Source of the DNA: an uncultured Clostridia bacterium
Lineage (GTDB): Bacteria; Bacillota; Clostridia; TANB77; CAG-508
Length of the DNA: 7,312 nucleotides
Reading direction: 5' to 3'
Assembly (NCBI GenBank): GCA_947625565.1
Contig: CANQOU010000057.1
Span: 1 to 7,312, forward strand
The notes under the pieces were generated by a model. That model made no database searches and had not been told where the DNA came from. It saw only the letters and a list, made by a program, of their open reading frames with translations. The position numbers and the translations under genes are program-made. This document shows positions 1 through 6,322 of this stretch, piece after piece (position 1 is the stretch's first letter; each line of letters starts with the position of its first letter).

Positions 1-2
1 AT

Positions 3-623
3 CCTAATCAATTTGCACCATATACTTGGGAAGCTTGCGTTGTTAAAATAGCAGATAAAATCTCTTATGTCTTGCGTGATATAGAAGATGCAATTACTGT
101 TGGAATTTTGGATTCTAAGTTAAAAAATTTGTATGATTTATTAGGGCTTGACACAAATCAAAATTTGAATAATACAAATGTTATTCATGATTTAATTTAT
201 GATTTATGTACCAATTCTAGTCCTGAAAAAGGTTTATGTTTTTCTGAAAATGCTGTTAATTTACTTAATCAAATTAAAACTTTTAATTATAAAAATATTT
301 ATTTTTCAGATAGACTTCAACGTTCTACGCGATATTTTGAAGTTGTTTTAAGTGAAATATATAATCTTCTTAAGTCTTCTTATTCAAGTGATAACTTATT
401 AAGTAGTTTAGGAAATCTTTCTTCTACATATCCTATATTAGGTAATAGTTTTATAGATTTCGTAAAACAATATTATCCTATTGAAAATCGTGGCAATTTA
501 AAAAATGCTATACTATTTTCTTTTGATAATAAATCTGATTTTTGCAAATGTATTTTGTACTATATTTCTGGTATGACAGATAATTTCGCAATAGAAGTAT
601 ATCAGGAAATTATAGGATTTTAG
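3..623 (+). CDS. dGTPase-type HD-superfamily dNTP triphosphohydrolase, C-terminal part (5' end outside window)
   Basis: The frame is open from the first bases of the window to a TAG at 621-623, giving about 206 residues of a longer protein. The opening residues (PNQFAPYTWEACVVKIADKI, then SYVLRDIEDA) match the segment of dGTPase-like HD hydrolases that carries the last metal-ligand Asp of the HD site (the D in KIADKIS) followed by the conserved RDIEDA helix. The C-terminal stretch YYISGMTDNFAIEVY is also typical of this group. Family members hydrolyse deoxynucleoside triphosphates to the nucleoside and tripolyphosphate in the cytoplasm; which dNTP is preferred cannot be read here. The N-terminal His and HD residues lie upstream of the window. 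A TTG at 72 is an in-frame codon, not the start, because the conserved segment precedes it. The function is inferred from motifs only; the family call is fairly secure. Confidence 0.8.
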   Translation, partial: PNQFAPYTWEACVVKIADKISYVLRDIEDAITVGILDSKLKNLYDLLGLDTNQNLNNTNVIHDLIYDLCTNSSPEKGLCFSENAVNLLNQIKTFNYKNIYFSDRLQRSTRYFEVVLSEIYNLLKSSYSSDNLLSSLGNLSSTYPILGNSFIDFVKQYYPIENRGNLKNAILFSFDNKSDFCKCILYYISGMTDNFAIEVYQEIIGF

Positions 624-643
624 AGCAATATCTTCATATTTTA

Positions 644-675
644 ACTATTATATAATATATAGTAAATATTTTTTT
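644..675 (+). promoter_or_regulatory. Weak AT-only hairpin with T-run, and overlapping TATAAT box
   Basis: In the 87-base gap after the HD hydrolase gene, ACTAT (644-648) can pair with ATAGT (659-663), and a run of seven T follows at 669-675. This could be a poor terminator for the upstream gene. The same stretch holds a perfect TATAAT at 651-656 that could be the -10 box for the small ORF at 711, but no reasonable -35 box lies 16-18 bp upstream. In such AT-rich DNA both signals may be chance. Confidence 0.25.
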
Positions 676-710
676 AATGCATAGCATACACTTTAATATA
701 GGAGGATGCC

Positions 711-827
711 ATGCAAAATCAAATTATAGGTGAAATTATATTATGCATAATTTCGATAGGTATAGCAGCATTTACCATATATGAAGTATTTCAAAAGCAA
801 AAAATGAAAAAACACCTTGAAAAGTAA
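711..827 (+). CDS. Small single-helix membrane protein, 38 aa, unknown function
   Basis: I do not recognise this gene. An ATG at 711 opens 38 codons ending in TAA at 825-827. Translation support is good: a perfect AGGAGG at 700-705 stands 5 bases before the ATG. The protein starts MQNQIIGE, runs through a hydrophobic segment of about 18-20 residues (ILCIISIGIAAFTIYEVF), and ends in a strongly basic tail (QKQKMKKHLEK). This fits one membrane helix with a cytoplasmic C-terminus. Possible roles are a small subunit or regulator of the transporter encoded 82 bases downstream, or a hydrophobic peptide of the type I toxin or holin-like kind. No antisense RNA promoter was evident to favour the toxin idea. 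The last codons overlap the -35 box of the transporter promoter, so the two genes may be transcribed separately. An ATG at 706 gives only a few codons and was not chosen. Confidence 0.6.
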   Translation: MQNQIIGEIILCIISIGIAAFTIYEVFQKQKMKKHLEK

Positions 828-845
828 AATTAAATCATATATAAT
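817..845 (+). promoter_or_regulatory. Sigma-A type promoter for the DAACS symporter gene
   Basis: TTGAAA at 817-822 (five of six consensus bases) and TATAAT at 840-845 (six of six) are separated by exactly 17 bp. Transcription would begin near 852, about 58 bases before the symporter ATG. The -35 box lies inside the last codons of the small membrane-protein gene. This is the best promoter in the window. The call rests on the sequence match and the position before a gene with its own ribosome binding site. Confidence 0.65.
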
Positions 846-856
846 AAAAACAAATC

Positions 857-880
857 CTAGAAATATAATTATATTTCTAG
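857..880 (+). repeat. Perfect 24-bp palindrome in symporter leader (candidate operator or RNA hairpin)
   Basis: The 12-base arm CTAGAAATATAA is followed directly by its exact reverse complement TTATATTTCTAG. It begins about 5 bases after the predicted transcription start and ends 29 bases before the symporter ATG. A dimeric repressor bound here would block the promoter at 817-845. As RNA it could fold into a 10-bp stem with an AATT loop. No T-run follows directly on the + strand, so a simple terminator is unlikely. I do not recognise the motif as a known regulator's site. Confidence 0.6.
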
Positions 881-882
881 TT

Positions 883-903
883 ACCTTTCTTTAGAAAAGA
901 GGT
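883..903 (+). promoter_or_regulatory. Possible hairpin covering the symporter Shine-Dalgarno
   Basis: The symporter's ribosome binding site AGAGGT (898-903) can pair with ACCTTT at 883-888, with one G-U pair. The stem extends to 891/895 with one C-A mismatch around a 3-base loop (892-894). In this form the Shine-Dalgarno would be masked, so translation might be modulated. The fold is short and was judged by eye; it may be too weak to matter. Confidence 0.3.
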
Positions 904-909
904 AGTATT

Positions 910-2163
910 ATGAAAAAAATTTTCTCAAATTACAAATCAACATTGATTCTTTTAGCTGCAATCATTGTTGGTGCAATTGTTGGAATCATATTCCAAGAAA
1001 AAGCAGCTATCTTACAACCATTAGGTGACATCTTCATCAACCTATTATTGGTTATCATCATTCCACTTATATTCTTAACAATTACAACATCCATTACAAA
1101 AATGAAAACGCCAAAAAGATTAAGTAAAATCATTATTACGATTGTTGCTGTATTTGTTGTAACCTCTATTATAGCAGTATTGATAGGATTTGCAAGCACA
1201 TACTTTGTAAAACTTGTTGATACAGAAGATGGAGAAGTAATTAAACAAAGCTTAGAAACAGAAAGTGGAGAAGAAGTAGCAGATAGTGAAGAAGAAATGA
1301 CAATAGCAGAAAGGACAGTCAATTTATTGACTGTAAATGATTTTTCTAAGTTATTATCAAAAGACAACATCATTGCACTTTTAATATTTTCTATAATGTG
1401 CGGTGTAGCAGTTAATATGGCGGGAGAAAAGGCAGAACCAGTAAAAGAATTGCTAGAGTCTGCAAATATTGTTGTAGGAAATATAGTAAAAATTATAATG
1501 TATTATGCACCAATTGGTTTAGGTTGTTATTTTGCATCTTTTGTAGGAAGCTTTGGAACATCTATCGCAGTGGGATATTTAAAAACATTTGTTATTTATA
1601 CGATTGTAGCTGTTGCATTTTACTTTATAATCTACACATTTTATGCATGGATAGCAGGTGGAAAAAATGGAATTAAAAAGTTCTGGCAAAATGTATTACC
1701 TTCCACAGTAACAGCACTAGCAACCTGTTCAAGTGCTGCATCTATTCCAGTTAATATTGAGTGTACTAAAAAAATGGGAGTATCTGAAGATATTGCAGAA
1801 ACAACAATCCCTCTTGGAACAAGTTTTCATAAGGATGGTTCTATTATAGGTTCTATATTTAAAATAATGTTTTTAGTATGTCTATTTGGAACAAGTTTAG
1901 CAACAGTAGGAGATGTAATGGGAGTATTAGGAATAGCATTATTAGCAAACTTACTAGTTACAGCAGTACCAATAGGCGGAGGAACTATTTCAGAAATGCT
2001 TATCATTACAATGATGGGGTATCCAGTAGCAGCATTACCAATACTAACAATTGTTGCAACAATAATAGATGCACCAGCAACAATGTTAAATGTAACAGGA
2101 GATACAGTATCCTCTATGATAGTGGCAAGAGTTGTAGATGGAAAAAATTGGCTAGAAAAATAA
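910..2163 (+). CDS. Dicarboxylate/amino acid:cation symporter (DAACS family, GltP/GltPh fold)
   Basis: A complete 417-residue secondary transporter of the glutamate/dicarboxylate symporter family, near the family's usual length. The ATG follows AGAGGT at 898-903. Rough layout: helices 1-3 at residues 9-27, 39-62 and 72-102; an acidic loop at 104-137; helices 4-6 at about 152-250; hairpin 1 near 262-285 with CSSAASIP (273-280); helix 7 with HKDGS (307-311); hairpin 2 around PIGGG (354-358); helix 8 with DAPATMLNVTGD (387-398). Family members couple uptake of acidic or neutral amino acids or C4-dicarboxylates to Na+ or H+ across the cytoplasmic membrane. By motif alignment to GltPh, D387, T391, N394 and D398 are kept. 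R276 is Cys273, N310-M311 are His307-Lys308, R397 is Ala390 and D390 is Ala383. Loss of R397 argues against an acidic amino acid as substrate, and the altered NMDGT motif argues for altered cation coupling. Family membership is secure; substrate and ion are unknown. Confidence 0.93.
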   Translation: MKKIFSNYKSTLILLAAIIVGAIVGIIFQEKAAILQPLGDIFINLLLVIIIPLIFLTITTSITKMKTPKRLSKIIITIVAVFVVTSIIAVLIGFASTYFVKLVDTEDGEVIKQSLETESGEEVADSEEEMTIAERTVNLLTVNDFSKLLSKDNIIALLIFSIMCGVAVNMAGEKAEPVKELLESANIVVGNIVKIIMYYAPIGLGCYFASFVGSFGTSIAVGYLKTFVIYTIVAVAFYFIIYTFYAWIAGGKNGIKKFWQNVLPSTVTALATCSSAASIPVNIECTKKMGVSEDIAETTIPLGTSFHKDGSIIGSIFKIMFLVCLFGTSLATVGDVMGVLGIALLANLLVTAVPIGGGTISEMLIITMMGYPVAALPILTIVATIIDAPATMLNVTGDTVSSMIVARVVDGKNWLEK

Positions 2164-2217
2164 AAAAGATCTGTATGAAATGAATTTTAAAAATAAATCA
2201 ATATAATTAAACTATTA

Positions 2218-2256
2218 AAAAGAATGTTCTCTGTATTGAATAGAGGACATTCTTTT
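2218..2256. terminator. Strong bidirectional intrinsic terminator between symporter and hsdR
   Basis: AAAAGAATGTTCTCT (2218-2232) pairs with AGAGGACATTCTTTT (2242-2256) over 15 positions with one G-U pair, around a 9-base loop. The stem ends in T-runs when read on either strand. It lies 54 bases after the symporter stop and 45 bases past the hsdR stop on the other strand. It can therefore end both convergent transcripts. Confidence 0.88.
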
Positions 2257-2298
2257 AGGTTGCTCTTAATTCTTTATTATTATTGTAATGTTATTTAG

Positions 2299-2315
2299 AT
2301 GCTAATTTTTAGCAT
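2299..2315. repeat. Short perfect hairpin at the hsdR stop codon
   Basis: ATGCTAA (2299-2305) and TTAGCAT (2309-2315) form a 7-bp stem with a TTT loop, spanning the hsdR stop codon (2302-2304). Read on the + strand it is followed by a few T, so it could act as a weak back-up terminator for read-through from the symporter side. A chance inverted repeat is also possible. Confidence 0.3.
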
Positions 2316-5300
2316 TTTCATTTATACTTTCTATATCTTTTCTTATTTGTATAAATATATTAACATTATCTTCAAATAAATCTCCAACTTCGCCTAGAGA
2401 TCTAAATGGCTCTTCTGTTAATGCAATCATATCAATTGTACCATTTTCTATAACATAATCAATTAATAACTTAACAAATTGAATTTGTTTCATATTTAAT
2501 TGATTTTCATCTATATATTTTGAAAAAATTTCACTTGCAGTAGATGGATGTAATCCTACTATGTTTCTTACTACTTCTATTGTTCCTTTGTTTCCATATG
2601 CATATTGAAATTCTTTATTAGTTCCTAGTTCCTCAAATAATATTTTTTCTAAATCTTGTTTCTCCGCATCATTTATTTTTTCATTATGTCTTATTTTCCA
2701 AACAACAATATTGTCTAAATTACTATTAAAATAATTACTTAATCTTTTCTTATAAATAATAATGTTGTTTTCACTACTTAAATGTACATTCTCTTCACTA
2801 ATATCCATCAATGTATCTTCAAAATCTGAATAAATAGGTGGTTTAGTATAAGGATCTATATATTGAATCAAATTTCTTAATTCTTCTCTTATTTTTTCAA
2901 TATCAAAGAAATTTGCTCTACTTAAATAGTCAGTTTCTGCTACTTTTAAAATCAGTTCTTGCTTTTCTATTACTTTTGGCACTGTTCCTAATTTTTCTAA
3001 TTCAGCTACTAGATTAGAGATATTTTCTTCTATTCTTTTTGTTTTTTGATTTTTTATTTTTTTCATTTGTAGGCTATATAACAAATTATCAAAATTCTTA
3101 GCATCTTCATTTTCATTTGATGCTAACAAAATAGGTATAATGTTTTCTTTTATATTTGTTGAATCCAATATAGACAAATAATTCCAATTTTCTCTTTTTG
3201 AAAATTGATCAATATAATATAGTTTAGCCTTTATAATAAAGCTGTCTTTATTTAATTTTTCAATTTCTCCAATAAATTCGTCTATTAAAGATTCTCTATA
3301 TTGTTTAAATTTTTCTTGTATTTGGTATTTCATATGTTGCAGTTCAACTATCAAATCTAGTTTAAGTCTCAATATTTTTTCTGTAAGGCTTATTTGAGAT
3401 GTTATTTCCTTTCCATTTTCATTTACAGAAAAAAATTCAAAATTCTTGCAATAATCAAAAATATAAAATTCTTTTTTATCCTGCCCTATTCCAAACAAAT
3501 CTTTGCATGGTCTTGTGCCTCTTCCTATCATTTGCCAAAACTTGATTTTAGATTTTACTGGTTTGAAAAATACTAAATTTACTACTTCTGGAATATCTAC
3601 TCCTGTGTCCAACATATCAACTGATATTGCTATTTGAGGAAAATCATTTTTCTTTGAAAAGTCATCTATTATATCCCCATTATATTTAACTTGATTATCA
3701 ATTAACTTTGCAAATTCCCCTTTGTATGACGGATATAATTCATTGAATACATCTTCTATTTTTTGTGCATGTCTATGGTTTTTAGCAAATATAATTGTTT
3801 TTCCGAGTTTGTCTCCTCCTTCAACTTTTATTCCTTTTTCCATTAGTAGTTCTAAAAGTTTTTTAATTGTATCTCTATTAAATAACCAGCTATTTATCGC
3901 AGAAGCTTCTATCTCTTCTGGTACTTCATCTTCTTCAAATAAATTTTCATATTGTTCTTTTTCTTCTTTAGACAATTCATTATATTTAATTCCTCTGTCC
4001 ATGAAATCCGTACTTGTACGTATAGAATGATATTCTACTAAATATTTATCTTCTACAGCTTGTTCATATTCATAAGTATATGTAGGTACATCGTTTTCTA
4101 TTTCAAAAAAACGATATGTATTCTTGTCTACATCACTTCTAGGTGTTGCTGTAAGTCCTACAATTAAACCATCAAAATATTCAAATATTGATTGATATTT
4201 ATTATATATACTTCTATGAGCTTCGTCCACAATGATTAAATCAAAATGTCCTGGAGTAAATAATTTATTTCCAGTTTTAGATTTCATTTCATCAATACTA
4301 TTTATCATGGTTTGATATGTTGAAAATACTATTCTTGAATCTTCTGGATTATCTTTAGTGTTTAACAGGTTGCAACTAGATACATTAGGCAATAATTTTT
4401 TAAAATTATTTTTTGCTTGTTTTACAAGTACAGTTCTATCTGCTAAAAATAATATATTTTTAACCCAATTTTGATCTGCTAATATTTTAGATATTGATAT
4501 TGCTGTTCTAGTTTTCCCTGTACCAGTAGCCATAACAAGAAGTGCTTTTCTGTGTCTTTCTTCAAAGGTTTTACATACATTTTTTATAGCTTCTAATTGA
4601 TACTTTCTCCCAGCTATATTTGGATCTATATATGCATGTGTTAGACTTTTTTTACTTTTTCTTCTATCTATCAGTAATTGTAATTCTTCTTGTGTATAGA
4701 ATCCATTAACTTTTCTTGGTGCATATTCTTTATCATCCCACATGTATATTTCATATCCATTTGTATAATAAATAATTGGTCTTTGATTTTTCTCTCTTTC
4801 AATGCAATCTGCATATAATTTAGCTTGATTTTGTCCCACTCTTGCATCTACACTTGTTTTCTTTGCTTCTACAACTGCAAGTGGCAATCCATTTTGTCCA
4901 AATAATACATAATCTGCTCGTCCTATTCCTTCATTATTTGGCATTCCAGATACTACATACTCTTCTGTTATATTTTCATCAAAATCCCATCCAGCAAGTT
5001 TTAATTCTAAATCTATGTATCTTTTTCTAGTTTCCGCTTCTGATATATTTTCTACTTTAAAATTGTAAATATTTTTCTTATTATCTCTATTTTCCGTTAT
5101 TTGTTTTCTTAATTCATTATTTTCCCTTATTGTTTCTTCTAATTTTTGGTCTCTTCTACTTAATTCTTCATATAGTTTTTCTTTTTCTTTCGCTACTAAA
5201 ATGTTAGAATTTTCTTTAGGCAAAATGCTTTCGTCAAATTTTAATTCTTGATAGCTTTGTCCATAGCAATATGATATCCATTGCATAAAATTAAACAGAT

Positions 5301-5637
5301 ACTTCAAAGACATTACTGCCTCTTGTCTAGTTATCTTTTTATTATTATGAACAGCAAAATTTCCTAGTTTTACAATATATTTAATTTGTGGAAATAGTCT
5401 TGCATCTAATATATTTCTAAATGAACTTTCATGGATTAATGTTGATATATTATCTTGGTATGGCATCTTTAAATCCATATCATTTGCATATAGCCACTTT
5501 ACTGCAAGTTCTAATGCTCTTCTACTTAAAATACTACATGTTACTGTGTTTAATCCTATTCCTTTTTCTGCTTCAATTGAAGCATCTGCAAAGCTTTTAA
5601 ATATTTGCGTTTCTTTTAAAAAATTAAAATTTGACAT
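2302..5637 (-). CDS. hsdR: Type I restriction enzyme, R (restriction/translocase) subunit
   Basis: A complete 1111-residue HsdR, within the usual range. HsdR joins HsdM and HsdS, translocates DNA with ATP and cuts unmethylated DNA away from the recognition site. Domains in order: a DUF4145-like helical domain at about 15-125 (with GNFAVH at 92-97); a charged coiled coil at about 148-190; a PD-(D/E)XK nuclease with D242, E257-A-K259 and the Q271-x3-Y275 motif; a superfamily 2 helicase with Walker A TGTGKT (371-376), DEAH (471-474), GLTATPR (494-500), DMLDTGVDIP (674-683) and QMIGRGTR (702-709); and a long helical C-terminal region like that of EcoEI-type R subunits. All catalytic residues expected by motif are present, so it should be active. 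The ATG at 5637 has GGAG 8 bases upstream (5646-5649). It is last in the hsdM-hsdS-hsdR order, 196 bases after hsdS. Its match to the EcoEI/EcoAI-like branch is inferred. Confidence 0.95.
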   Translation of the reverse strand: MSNFNFLKETQIFKSFADASIEAEKGIGLNTVTCSILSRRALELAVKWLYANDMDLKMPYQDNISTLIHESSFRNILDARLFPQIKYIVKLGNFAVHNNKKITRQEAVMSLKYLFNFMQWISYCYGQSYQELKFDESILPKENSNILVAKEKEKLYEELSRRDQKLEETIRENNELRKQITENRDNKKNIYNFKVENISEAETRKRYIDLELKLAGWDFDENITEEYVVSGMPNNEGIGRADYVLFGQNGLPLAVVEAKKTSVDARVGQNQAKLYADCIEREKNQRPIIYYTNGYEIYMWDDKEYAPRKVNGFYTQEELQLLIDRRKSKKSLTHAYIDPNIAGRKYQLEAIKNVCKTFEERHRKALLVMATGTGKTRTAISISKILADQNWVKNILFLADRTVLVKQAKNNFKKLLPNVSSCNLLNTKDNPEDSRIVFSTYQTMINSIDEMKSKTGNKLFTPGHFDLIIVDEAHRSIYNKYQSIFEYFDGLIVGLTATPRSDVDKNTYRFFEIENDVPTYTYEYEQAVEDKYLVEYHSIRTSTDFMDRGIKYNELSKEEKEQYENLFEEDEVPEEIEASAINSWLFNRDTIKKLLELLMEKGIKVEGGDKLGKTIIFAKNHRHAQKIEDVFNELYPSYKGEFAKLIDNQVKYNGDIIDDFSKKNDFPQIAISVDMLDTGVDIPEVVNLVFFKPVKSKIKFWQMIGRGTRPCKDLFGIGQDKKEFYIFDYCKNFEFFSVNENGKEITSQISLTEKILRLKLDLIVELQHMKYQIQEKFKQYRESLIDEFIGEIEKLNKDSFIIKAKLYYIDQFSKRENWNYLSILDSTNIKENIIPILLASNENEDAKNFDNLLYSLQMKKIKNQKTKRIEENISNLVAELEKLGTVPKVIEKQELILKVAETDYLSRANFFDIEKIREELRNLIQYIDPYTKPPIYSDFEDTLMDISEENVHLSSENNIIIYKKRLSNYFNSNLDNIVVWKIRHNEKINDAEKQDLEKILFEELGTNKEFQYAYGNKGTIEVVRNIVGLHPSTASEIFSKYIDENQLNMKQIQFVKLLIDYVIENGTIDMIALTEEPFRSLGEVGDLFEDNVNIFIQIRKDIESINENAKN

Positions 5638-5833
5638 ATATTTATCTCCATCTATTTAAATTTCTTAATGATGCTTGTATATGTGAATTGCTACATCTAT
5701 TCCCTTATAATGTAATTCTTAAAATTATGAAATAAGTTATATTCTTTGATATCAGTGTTTGTAACAATTCTCTTTTTTTACATTATTACATCTTTCTATA
5801 TTTTCTAATTTTTTGTCTATAATAATTTTTCTG
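5638..5833 (-). other. hsdS-hsdR intergenic region, no gene found
   Basis: These 196 bases hold the hsdR ribosome binding site (GGAG, complement of 5646-5649) and no supportable ORF on either strand. On the - strand, TATAAC (complement of 5736-5741) and TATAAG (complement of 5704-5709) could be -10 boxes, but neither has a good -35 box. Whether hsdR has its own promoter or is read from hsdM and hsdS is therefore open. No terminator-like stem was seen after hsdS. Confidence 0.4.
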
Positions 5834-6322
5834 CTATATAAAATATTTATTTATTAAACTTTCTTGCAGTTTTTGCATTTCTTCTAGACTTTTTTGTAAT
5901 TCAATTTTTTGTTTATCAATTTGTTGCACAAGCACTGCAAATTTATCTTGAAGTTCCATTGATGGTATTTTTATAAAAGTATTTTTTACTAAATTACTAT
6001 TTAAATTTTTGACTGTTGCACCATTAACTTTACCAATAAATTGATTTTGAATATCATCATCTCTAATAGCATAATATAAATATAATGGATTAAAGCTATC
6101 TATAAAATCAGACATAATTAGCCATCCATCGTGAACACATCCATCAATATTTAAAATATAAGGCCTTCCAAAACTCATAGAATTAGAAAGTATAAAATCC
6201 CCTTTTTTTACATATCTAGACTTTTTAGCTCCCTCTACTGTAATTTTTTCTTTTGTTTTTTTTATATATAGAGAGTTTTCATCTACATCTCCTATTTTTA
6301 TCCAGTTAATTCCGATTTTCAT
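5834..6322 (-). pseudogene. hsdS: Type I specificity subunit, 3' part: second target recognition domain, out of frame
   Basis: This 162-codon frame holds most of TRD2 and the C-terminal conserved helix of HsdS. It begins MKIGINWIKIGDVDENSLYI; GINWIKIGD is a common early TRD segment that normally follows directly on the (S)PRP...T-E/D-x-E-N stretch found at the end of the upstream frame. It ends in a heptad-rich helix (QQIDKQKIELQKSLEEMQKL, then QESLINKYFI), the second inter-TRD arm of HsdS. The frame overlaps the 5' part by 17 bases (6306-6322). The ATG at 6322 has no Shine-Dalgarno, so separate translation is doubtful. It is best seen as the stranded 3' end of one hsdS gene broken by a one-base shift near 6314. 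TRD2 lacks its first 30 or so residues here, so this fragment alone should not bind DNA specifically. Confidence 0.85.
6306..6322 (-). other. hsdS: Frameshift site within hsdS
   Basis: On the coding strand the junction reads GAAAATGAAAATCGGAATTA. As written it gives ENENRN and a stop. Dropping the single C (position 6314, G on the + strand) gives ENEN followed by GINWIKIGD, exactly the expected HsdS continuation, in one frame of 381 residues. No long homopolymer or tandem repeat lies at the site, only a run of four A, so classical phase-variable slippage is not obvious. Confidence 0.8.

Noticed and set aside
711..910. Type I toxin-antitoxin locus (hydrophobic peptide plus antisense RNA)
   Set aside because: The peptide has a suitable shape, but I found no convincing antisense promoter, and the nearby promoter faces the symporter.
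930..1373. 147-codon open frame on the - strand inside the symporter gene
   Set aside because: Antisense shadow of a gene with clear family motifs; no ribosome binding site or recognisable domain.
1878..2183. 101-codon + strand frame overlapping the symporter 3' end
   Set aside because: Low-complexity Asn/Ser/Arg-rich product typical of a shifted reading of AT-rich coding DNA.
3722..4030. 102-codon + strand frame inside hsdR
   Set aside because: Lies opposite the helicase domain of an intact hsdR; its Ser/Phe-rich product is an antisense artefact.
5638..5833. Invertible-DNA repeats or a recombinase site for shuffling hsdS
   Set aside because: No long inverted repeats shared with hsdS and no recombinase gene are visible in the window.
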